Of a DNA stretch of 64,000 nucleotides, positions 25,232 through 31,837 are shown piece by piece. The DNA comes from Planctomycetota bacterium (GTDB lineage: Bacteria; Planctomycetota; UBA1135; JACQFD01): positions 124,001 to 188,000 of the forward strand of contig JAEUHX010000061.1 of the NCBI GenBank assembly GCA_016792805.1. The letters are read 5' to 3'. How positions within the stretch are numbered: the first letter of the stretch is position 1; the number at the start of each line of letters is the position of its first letter. Position numbers and translations under genes: made by a program. The notes beneath the pieces were generated by a model, which worked only from the letters and a program-made list of their open reading frames with translations, searched no databases and was not told the origin of the DNA.

Positions 25232-26629
25232 GTGAACGCACCGAACGCTGCCTCGCCGTCTACCGCACCGCGCGCCGTTTCGCCCGGCTATGCGTGGTAT
25301 GCGCTCGGCGTGCTGTCTTTCATTAACCTGATCAATTATCTCGACCGGAACGTGCTGCCGCCGGTCGTAGATTCGGTCAAGCAAAGCTTCGCAATCGACG
25401 ACGGCGCGATCGGGATGCTGGGCTCTGCGTTCTTCATTGTGTACACGATTGTGAGCCCGGCGGCCGGGTACCTCGGGGACCGGGTCAAGCGGCGCACGCT
25501 GATTGTCACGGGGATCCTGCTCTGGTCGTTGGCCACGGTGGCGAGCGCGTTCGCGCAGGATTTTGAACATCTGCTGATCGCGCGTGCCATGACCGGCGTC
25601 GGCGAGGCGGGCTACGGAATTGTTGCGCCAGCGTTCCTCTCTGATCTGTTCTCCAAGGAGAGCCGCTCGCGGACGCTGTCGGTATTTTATTTGGCTCTAC
25701 CGGTCGGCACCGCCGCTGGCTACGCGTGGGGTGGCTACATCGGGCAACATTTCGGCCACGCCATCGGCGCCGAGCACAACGGGCTTTTGTGCTCGATCGG
25801 TATTCACGAGGGGTGGCGCTACGCGTTCTTCTCGGGCGGCATTCCCGGGCTCTGCCTCGCGGTCCTGGCGATGTTCCTCAGGGAACCGCGGCGCGGCGGT
25901 ATGGATGCGGACCTCAGTTCCGTTGCGGAGAATGGCAAGTTTTCGTGGGTCTCCGTGATGGAGCTCCTCACCACGAAATCGTTTCTTGTGAATGTGGCCG
26001 CGACGACGGCCATGACGTTTGCCATTGGCGGGCTCGCCCACTGGGTGCCGGCGTTCGTGCAGCGCGTGCACGGCTACACGCAGTCTGAGGCGGGGCAGAT
26101 CGTCGGAATTGTGGTGGCCGCGGCGGGGACGGTCGGCACGGTCGCGGGTGGCTTCTTCGCCGACTATGCGCGGCGCTGGACGACGGCCGCGCACTTCGTG
26201 GTGCCTGGTATCACGCTGCTGCTGAGCGCGGCGGTGCTTTTGATTGCATTCCTCGCGTCGTCGCGGGAAGTGTTCTGGACCCTGGGCGGGCTTGGCATCT
26301 TCTTCCTTTTCTGTAATAGCGGCCCGCTCAACGCGGCGATCTTGAACGTCTCGATGCCGAACGTGCGCGCGACGGCGTTCGCGGCGATGATTTTTACGAT
26401 TCACATGCTGGGCGACGCGGCGTCGCCGACGATCATCGGCTGGATCAGCGACCGCCTCGCCGGTTCCCACGGCTACAGCCCGGGGGAGGCGCTGCGCTAT
26501 GCGTTCCTTCTGGCGCCGCCGATCGTTGCCGTGGGCGGGCTCCTTTTATTGATCTTCTCGAAGTGGCTCCCGCAGGATATGGACCGCCTGGAAGCGCGGT
26601 TGAAGGGCAGCGCCGCCCCGGGCGCCTGA
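25232..26629 (+). CDS. MFS transporter, spinster-like
   Basis: This 465-residue protein starts at GTG 25232. It has twelve predicted membrane helices. The first carries YALGVLSFINLINYLDRNVLPPV, the YxDR motif of spinster-like members, and the loop between helices 2 and 3 has GYLGDRVKRRTLI (MFS motif A). MTGVGEAGYGIVAPAFLSDLF is the conserved helix 4 region of the Spns group. The protein ends SKWLPQDMDRLEARL. Substrates in bacteria are unknown; sphingolipid or organic-acid export has been described for relatives. It stands alone on the plus strand, ends 140 bases before the convergent AAA gene, and is preceded by structured repeat copy 2. Confidence 0.85.
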   Translation: MNAPNAASPSTAPRAVSPGYAWYALGVLSFINLINYLDRNVLPPVVDSVKQSFAIDDGAIGMLGSAFFIVYTIVSPAAGYLGDRVKRRTLIVTGILLWSLATVASAFAQDFEHLLIARAMTGVGEAGYGIVAPAFLSDLFSKESRSRTLSVFYLALPVGTAAGYAWGGYIGQHFGHAIGAEHNGLLCSIGIHEGWRYAFFSGGIPGLCLAVLAMFLREPRRGGMDADLSSVAENGKFSWVSVMELLTTKSFLVNVAATTAMTFAIGGLAHWVPAFVQRVHGYTQSEAGQIVGIVVAAAGTVGTVAGGFFADYARRWTTAAHFVVPGITLLLSAAVLLIAFLASSREVFWTLGGLGIFFLFCNSGPLNAAILNVSMPNVRATAFAAMIFTIHMLGDAASPTIIGWISDRLAGSHGYSPGEALRYAFLLAPPIVAVGGLLLLIFSKWLPQDMDRLEARLKGSAAPGA

Positions 26630-26653
26630 GCAGCGACCCAATCGATAAGTGGG

Positions 26654-26765
26654 GTTGGCGCGTGCGCCGACCGGTTGAGCGGGGCCGTGGCCCCGCGGAA
26701 GTCCGAATTCCCCGTCGGTTACTTCATCCGCGCGCGCACGCGCGCAATGGTCCGGCGCGTGCGCC
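26654..26765. terminator. Cluster of GC-rich hairpins between convergent genes
   Basis: Three perfect palindromes lie between the MFS and AAA stop codons: GGCGCGTGCGCC at 26657-26668, GCGGGGCCGTGGCCCCGC at 26679-26696, and a second GGCGCGTGCGCC at 26754-26765. There is no T tract, so intrinsic termination is not certain. Position and stem strength suit a bidirectional transcription end or mRNA 3'-end stabilisation. Confidence 0.5.
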
Positions 26766-26769
26766 GCCC

Positions 26770-27957
26770 CTACGGGAGATTCGTAAGGAATCCCGCAGCA
26801 GGCATCACGCGCACAAAAGACTTTCCAATGTCGGGCACTCGATAGTCCTTCGTGCCGCGATGGCTGATCTGAAACGCATAGGGGATGGACACCCGCTCGA
26901 GCAAGTAACGAAGTCCATCCGACAAATATTGATCGCCTTCCTTGACTTCGACGGCGATCCACGGAACTCGATTCTTGAGAATCAAGAAATCAACTTCCTT
27001 CCCGACGATATTTCGGAAGTAGCGAATCTCGACTTTCGCGCCCTCCACGTCTTCACACCAATGTTGGAATCGCAACAGGTGAAGTCCGACGAGATTCTCG
27101 AAGCGTGCGCTCGCGTTCTCGACGCGTGCCCAATCCCATAGATAGAGCTTCTGTCCCTTACGCACGGCCTTGATGCGCGGAGGGCCAAACGGGGCGAGGC
27201 GGAAGCATGAATACAGCCGCTCGAAGATGGCGACCCAAGAATCCACAGTCTTGAACGAGACCTCGAGGTCTTCTCGAAGATTGTTGATGGAGAGGACCGA
27301 GCCGACGATCTCGGGGAGCCTGTCGTATAGCAGCTCCATGCGCTCCAGCTCGCGGACGCGCTCGAGATCGCGCACCTCTTCCCGAACAAGGCGGTCTCCG
27401 TACTCATGGCGCCAGCGAGCAGCGGCCCGGTCGGACCCCTTGAGGAAAGGCTCGGGGAACCCGCCCAACTGTAGTAAGGCGTCGAGAGCCTCTTGAGCGC
27501 CTGCAGGAGGGGTTCTCCCGAGAAGCGGAACTGAATCCCACTTTTCAGGCGCGGGAAGCTGGAGGACCTCGGAGAGCGTGAACGGGTGGAGGCGATGTGC
27601 GTGGTATCGCCCCTGCAGCGAATCTCCTCCCCGTCGATAGTAGTCTAGCCGAGCGCTTCCCGTCACGAGGATGCGATGGCGCTCGTGATGGACGTCGTAT
27701 TGTCCCTTGAGCCAGTTTCGCCAGCGGCCAAATTTGTGCAACTCATCGAAGACCCAGAGTGGAGACGCTTCGTCGAGCTCGGCCTTCTGAATGGCGCGCC
27801 GATCCGCTGCCACGTCCCAATTGTAATAGTGACCTGATGTTGCGTCGAGTAGCTGCCTCGCAACAGTGGTCTTGCCGCATTGCCTCGGCCCGGCAAGCAA
27901 GACCATCTTCTCTTGGAGGTCGTCCGCGATGATGGAGGCTATTTGGCGGCTAAGCAT
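26770..27957 (-). CDS. AAA ATPase with DUF4143 domain (AAA_14 family), intact copy
   Basis: This protein is 395 residues from ATG 27955-27957 (MLSRQIASIIADDLQEKMVLL); the frame stays open farther upstream without coding character. Walker A is GPRQCGKTTVARQLL, Walker B is PLWVFDELHKF, and sensor 1 is ILVTGSARLDYYRR, all typical of AAA_14. The C-terminal DUF4143 region has VEIRYFRNIVGKEVDFLILK and WIAVEVKEGDQ, a PD-(D/E)xK-like nuclease fold. The family is abundant and mobile in bacteria and archaea, and its cellular role is unsettled. The relative at 15503-16085 is decayed. It is divergent from the cytochrome-FGE gene across a 755-base gap. Confidence 0.85.
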   Translation of the reverse strand: MLSRQIASIIADDLQEKMVLLAGPRQCGKTTVARQLLDATSGHYYNWDVAADRRAIQKAELDEASPLWVFDELHKFGRWRNWLKGQYDVHHERHRILVTGSARLDYYRRGGDSLQGRYHAHRLHPFTLSEVLQLPAPEKWDSVPLLGRTPPAGAQEALDALLQLGGFPEPFLKGSDRAAARWRHEYGDRLVREEVRDLERVRELERMELLYDRLPEIVGSVLSINNLREDLEVSFKTVDSWVAIFERLYSCFRLAPFGPPRIKAVRKGQKLYLWDWARVENASARFENLVGLHLLRFQHWCEDVEGAKVEIRYFRNIVGKEVDFLILKNRVPWIAVEVKEGDQYLSDGLRYLLERVSIPYAFQISHRGTKDYRVPDIGKSFVRVMPAAGFLTNLP

Positions 27958-28712
27958 CGGGCGGTCCCGGCAGAGTGCCTGCCTCTTGGGGCGAGCAGCG
28001 TACAGGATCTTTTTGGAGCCTAGTCGAAAAAACTTCGAAGTAAATTGGAGTGGACGGAAAATTCCTTCTGGCAAACGCACCGCTGCGTCGCAGGAACGCC
28101 CACTGTGGATTCTGCGGCTCGCGGGGCGGATCCTGCTTCGGAGTGCGGCGAGGCGCCGCTGCGCGCTCTCTCGCGTCCATCGAGCACGAGACTCCGCTCC
28201 CAAGCCGTGTCCCCATCAGCACCCATTCGAATCACACACAGCTCCGACCCGACGCGCGGTAGAGAGAGCCCCGCGCAACCTGGCCTTGGTTCAGGGCCAG
28301 GTTCTGGGGAAAGTGGCCCTGCGCCAAGGCCAGGTTCCGAGCAGTGTGGCCCTGAGCCAGGGCCAGGTTTTGAGGGCGCCCTCTGAGGTCGACGGACAAG
28401 ATCTCATCGGACTGAGCGTCAGACGATTGATGATCGTTGAATCGAACGAAGCCCGCGTCCTGTTCCATCAACGCGCGATTCGGGTAGGCCCCAGATCTCC
28501 GAGCGCCCACTCTCAAGTCTGAAGATCGAAAATTCCGGTTAAGTCGACCTCCTCGCGGTTGGCACTGTGTGGGCGAAAGCAGCCAACTCACTCTCACGAA
28601 GGTCGAGGCCGGCATTGCTAGCCAGAGTCAGTACGCCCTTCACCAGCGCCCGCCCGACACCCTACGATCCTCTCCGAGAGCCTCACTCGGGCTCCGAGAG
28701 ACCCTGGATTGC
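27958..28712. other. Long divergent intergenic region with tandem repeat
   Basis: This 755-base region separates the minus-strand AAA gene from the plus-strand cytochrome-FGE gene. Frames are open on both strands, but their translations look non-coding (arginine/serine-rich, shifting composition). The notable content is the 33-bp tandem repeat at 28277-28375 and a 9-bp direct repeat CTCCGAGAG at 28672-28680 and 28692-28700, just before the downstream gene. Both promoters must lie here; none could be assigned. Confidence 0.5.
28277..28375. repeat. 33-bp tandem repeat, three copies
   Basis: Three contiguous 33-base units occupy 28277-28309, 28310-28342 and 28343-28375. The shared core is GGCC(C/T)TG...CA(A/G)GGCCAGGTT. 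The unit length is divisible by three and contains inverted GGCC/CCAGG elements, so both strands encode an ALxQGQ-type 11-residue repeat in one frame. No surrounding frame looks like a real gene, so I treat it as a minisatellite in a promoter region. Confidence 0.75.
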
Positions 28713-31415
28713 ATGCGAAACATCCCGTCGATGCGAAGGTCCGCGATCGTTCTCCTGTTCTGGTGCTTCGCCGCGCTGGCGGCTTTTTCGTCGCAATCCC
28801 AGGGCCAGTCCCCGAGCGCGGAACAGGTTCGCGACCTGGGAGCGGATGCGCTTGAGATTCTGAAGAAGCGCTGTGGTGACTGCCACGGCTCCCATCTCGA
28901 GAAGCCCAAGAAGCGCTTCGGGATCGTCGACAAGATCGCCGAGCTTCGGGCGACGCCGCGCTTCGTGAACCTCAAGGAGCCGCTCGAGTCCCTGCTCTTC
29001 ACGAAGACGCTTGGACCCGACGCGGACATGCCCCGCAACAAGCAGAATGAGTTCGAGCCGCTGGTGCAGGGCGAGCAGGACACGTTGAGGGCGTGGGCTC
29101 TCGCGAAATTTCCATTGCCCGGCGAGGTGAAGCCGAGCTCAGCTCCCGCAGCGGCCACGCCGCCGCCATTTGTAGATGAGGAAGAGTGGCTTCAGGCGAT
29201 TGTTGAGGATCTGAATACGCTTTCTCCTGCTGACCAGAAGCAGGCGCGATACTTTACTTTCTGGCATCTTTACAATGCAGGAGCTAGCGAAGAGCGGCTG
29301 AGCATTGAGCGGCGCGGGCTCATCAAGCTACTCAACAGCCTCTCCTGGAACCCAAAGCTTGCGTTGCCGAAGTTTTTCGGGAAGGGCTCGGCGATCGCCC
29401 GCATTCTGCTCCGGGAGCTTTCGTGGCATGAGTCGAAATGGAAGAGCATTCTCGCGGTGGAGAAGAATTACTTCGTGCTGCACGGGCTCGATCAAGAAGA
29501 GAGGATACAAAAGCTCACGACGTCGCCCATGGCCTATGTGCGTGCCGATTGGTTTGTATTCCACGCGGCGCAGCCCCCGCTCTATCACGATCTGCTGGCG
29601 CCAATGGAAAACTCGACAGCTCTGGACTCCGCCGACGCCATCGAGCGCTTCCTGGGCATCGACGCAGCCGCCAACATCGCGGCGGGGCGAGCCAAACGAG
29701 CCGGATTCCGTGGCGGCCGGTCCGCAGACGACAGCCGCTCGGGCGTTTCTGACCATAACCGCCTGATCGAGCGCCATGAGATTCTCAAGTATCCAGGCGC
29801 CTATTGGAAGAGTTATGATTTCGCAGGGAACAATGGAGAGAAGAGCATTTTCGATCGGCCATTCGGACCCGCATCGTTGCCCCACCTTACTCAAGAGCAG
29901 AAAGAGAGGGCGTTTATCCAGGATGGAGGCGAGCTGATCTGGAGTCTTCCCAACGGCATGCAGGCCTATCTGCTCGTGGACGCCAAGGGCAAGCGAATCA
30001 ATGAGGGGCCTTCCGATATTGTGAAGGACCACCTTGAGTCCGCTGGAAAAGGCAGCGTGATTTTAAATGGCATCTCCTGCATCAGTTGCCACAGCCGCGG
30101 AATGCAGGTTAAGACAGATACCGTTCGTGAGGCGGTCGAGAGCCTCAGCCAGCCAAGAGGAACAGCGTTTACACGCGGTGAGGCGAAGGTCATTCGGGAT
30201 CTTCATCCCACAGCCGAGGAGTTCAAGAAAACTCTCGCGGCGGACAGCGACCGCTTCCTGAAGGCGTCGCGCGATCTCGGCGTTGAGGTAACCGACTCTC
30301 GTGGACGCGAAGTGGTCCACGCGGTGTACCAAGACTTCCAAAACGAGGTGGTTGGGATCGCACAGGCTGCATCCGAACTCGGGCTGACGCCAGCCGCCCT
30401 GAGCAAGCAGCTCGGCAGTGGCCCGATTTCAACGATTGGTTTGGCTTTGGAGGGGCGCGGAATAACTCGAGATCACTTTTTGGATGCGTACGGCCAAATC
30501 GCAAGAGCGATCCGCCTCAGGCCACTCGCTGACTCAAGCCCGCGCAAACCAACTGTTCGAATCCTGGCGTGGGCCGACACGCTGGAGGCCGAGCCGGATC
30601 CCAAGATTGTGACAGATCCGGCGGTGCTGCAGAGAATCCTGGAGAGTGGGCTACCGTGGCGAGTCAGGGACAAGGGCACGGGAATTGAGTTCTTACTTGT
30701 GCCCGCCGGAAGCTATCGGCGAGGTGCGAGTCCTGGTGATGCGAATGCCGAGGGTGATGAGAATCCGGCTCACACGGTAGTGATCACGAGCCCCTTCTAC
30801 CTGGGCCGCTACGAGGTGACGAATGGTCAGTACAGAAAGCACGATGCAGCGCACAGCTCAGGCTCCTTCAAAAGTGTGAACCTCGATGGTGAGGCGCAGC
30901 CGGTGGTGATGGTGTCTCATGAAGAGGCTGAGGCGTTCTGCGCAAAGTACGGGCTCCGGCTTCCCACGGAAGCGGAGTGGGAGTTTGCTGCACGCGCAGG
31001 TGCTACGACGCGCTACCCATGGGGAGAGGACCCCGATGGCGGTCGAGGATTTGCCAATGTGCTTGGGCCCGCCTCGAAGGCGAAGTTTGGCTTTTTTGGG
31101 GATTCATTTTCGTTCGACGATGGGCATGACGTGACCGCTCCAGTTGGCACCTTCGCGCCGAGCCGATGGGGATTTAGTGATCTCATCGGCAATGCATGGG
31201 AATGGTGTGCCGATTGGTATTCCGATGGAGAGTACAAATCTCTTGGGAGCAAAGAAGCGCGGGATCCCAAAGGGCCGAGTGCGGGTTCGGCCCGCGTGCT
31301 GCGCGGCGGCTCCTGGAACTACAATCCTCTGTACTGCCGCGTGTCGGACCGCGACAGGTTCGGTCCGTCGTTCCGTTTTGAGAATGTCGGGTTTCGTGCC
31401 GCGAGGACTCCCTGA
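28713..31415 (+). CDS. Exported cytochrome-type protein with C-terminal FGE/C-type-lectin fold; probable former DGR target
   Basis: This protein is 900 residues from ATG 28713 (an ATG at 28731 is also possible); either gives a signal peptide (AIVLLFWCFAALAAF). Residues 50-140 are a planctomycete cytochrome domain with C54-G-D-C-H58. A second heme motif, C456-I-S-C-H460, lies in the middle section. From about residue 653 there is a SUMF1/FGE-sulfatase domain (LLVPAGSYRRG, LGRYEVTNGQYRKH, LRLPTEAEWEFAARAG, LIGNAWEWCADWY). It ends RGGSWN...VGFRAARTP. Here the FGE fold is more likely a binding module than an enzyme. The last roughly 37 residues match the layout of DGR variable regions, and an Avd-like fragment lies just downstream. 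Confidence 0.8.
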   Translation: MRNIPSMRRSAIVLLFWCFAALAAFSSQSQGQSPSAEQVRDLGADALEILKKRCGDCHGSHLEKPKKRFGIVDKIAELRATPRFVNLKEPLESLLFTKTLGPDADMPRNKQNEFEPLVQGEQDTLRAWALAKFPLPGEVKPSSAPAAATPPPFVDEEEWLQAIVEDLNTLSPADQKQARYFTFWHLYNAGASEERLSIERRGLIKLLNSLSWNPKLALPKFFGKGSAIARILLRELSWHESKWKSILAVEKNYFVLHGLDQEERIQKLTTSPMAYVRADWFVFHAAQPPLYHDLLAPMENSTALDSADAIERFLGIDAAANIAAGRAKRAGFRGGRSADDSRSGVSDHNRLIERHEILKYPGAYWKSYDFAGNNGEKSIFDRPFGPASLPHLTQEQKERAFIQDGGELIWSLPNGMQAYLLVDAKGKRINEGPSDIVKDHLESAGKGSVILNGISCISCHSRGMQVKTDTVREAVESLSQPRGTAFTRGEAKVIRDLHPTAEEFKKTLAADSDRFLKASRDLGVEVTDSRGREVVHAVYQDFQNEVVGIAQAASELGLTPAALSKQLGSGPISTIGLALEGRGITRDHFLDAYGQIARAIRLRPLADSSPRKPTVRILAWADTLEAEPDPKIVTDPAVLQRILESGLPWRVRDKGTGIEFLLVPAGSYRRGASPGDANAEGDENPAHTVVITSPFYLGRYEVTNGQYRKHDAAHSSGSFKSVNLDGEAQPVVMVSHEEAEAFCAKYGLRLPTEAEWEFAARAGATTRYPWGEDPDGGRGFANVLGPASKAKFGFFGDSFSFDDGHDVTAPVGTFAPSRWGFSDLIGNAWEWCADWYSDGEYKSLGSKEARDPKGPSAGSARVLRGGSWNYNPLYCRVSDRDRFGPSFRFENVGFRAARTP
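31290..31412 (+). other. Candidate DGR variable region at the 3' end of the FGE-fold gene
   Basis: The last codons spell RGGSWN, then R-x-x-D-R-D-R-F-G-P, then VGFRAA, the scaffold seen in FGE-type DGR targets. Between the fixed residues most codons have any base at positions 1-2 and a pyrimidine at position 3 (tac, tac, gac, gac, ttc, ggt, ttc, ttt). That is what adenine mutagenesis of AAC/AAT in a template repeat would leave. A 6-bp hairpin with a GAA loop follows at 31454-31468, near where homing hairpins occur in known systems. No template repeat was found in the window. Confidence 0.5.
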
Positions 31416-31563
31416 TTCCCTCTGCAATTTACTCTCTTTCCTTTTCTTTCTCGCGGCGCGAAGCGCCGGGAAAATTTCTACAGTTATGGCTGAGCAAGCC
31501 GAAGCGGACGACGAGCCTCTGGAGCCGCTTTCGTAACAGTTTCGACCTGCGCCCGCGACGCCG

Positions 31564-31704
31564 CGTGCTGTCATCGTTGTGTCGGATCTTCTCCTGTGGA
31601 CGATCGCGGCTGTTGCGAAGTTTGCAAAGTCCTATCGATTTGGATTGGGCGCGCGAATCGAAGCAGCACTGGCCAATGCGTTGGAAGATCTGGTGGGTGT
31701 GTAG
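31564..31704 (+). pseudogene. Truncated Avd-like four-helix-bundle protein (DGR accessory)
   Basis: A frame reading PRAVIVVSDLLLW, then VAKFAKSYRFGLGARIE and ALANALEDLV, matches the first half of Avd/four-helix-bundle proteins, which read S/YDLLLW...V.KFPRS.RF.LG.RIE. A GTG at 31579 could start it. It stops after about 41 codons at TAG 31702-31704, and that TAG lies inside the left arm of the inverted repeat at 31700-31757. Normal Avd proteins are about 110-130 residues, so the second half is missing. The Avd gene normally follows the DGR target gene, as here. The family call is from motif memory and is short. Confidence 0.5.
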
Positions 31705-31757
31705 TGCTCCCCTGAAGTCAAGCCGCTCTCTTGGCTTGACTTCAGGGGAGCACTACA
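31700..31757. repeat. 25-bp perfect inverted repeat with 8-base loop
   Basis: The left arm (31700-31724) and right arm (31733-31757) are perfect reverse complements of 25 bases; the loop is GCTCTCTT. The outer ends are TG...CA, as in many IS3-type element termini. The left arm begins TGTAGTGCTCCCC and supplies the stop codon that truncates the Avd-like frame. No transposase lies between the arms. It could be the collapsed remains of an insertion sequence or an unusually long terminator hairpin. Confidence 0.8.
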
Positions 31758-31784
31758 TCCTGCCGAAGGATAGCCCCCCCTAAA

Positions 31785-31814
31785 CACCGATGCGCGCTTG
31801 CGCGCGCATCGGTG
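31785..31814 (-). terminator. Strong hairpin downstream of clpC
   Basis: A perfect 13-bp stem (CACCGATGCGCGC with GCGCGCATCGGTG) and a 4-base loop lie 24 bases past the clpC stop. On the minus strand it is followed by TTTA, a weak T tract. Position and stability fit a transcription terminator for clpC, possibly acting in both directions. Confidence 0.65.
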
Positions 31815-31837
31815 AGCATCATAAATGGAAGGGAACC

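Larger units (their letters stand above)
31416..31837. other. Convergent intergenic region with remnants
   Basis: This 422-base stretch lies between the cytochrome-FGE gene (plus) and clpC (minus). It holds a small hairpin (31454-31468), an Avd-like truncated frame (31564-31704), a 25-bp perfect inverted repeat (31700-31757) and a strong hairpin serving clpC (31785-31814). The remaining bases, including a pyrimidine-rich run after 31415, show nothing I can name. Confidence 0.6.

Noticed and set aside
26654..26765. Integron or recombination site cluster
   Set aside because: The palindromes are short GC hairpins between convergent stop codons with no integrase; transcription-end elements are simpler.
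28277..28375. CRISPR array
   Set aside because: The three 33-bp units are contiguous with no spacers and no cas genes lie nearby.
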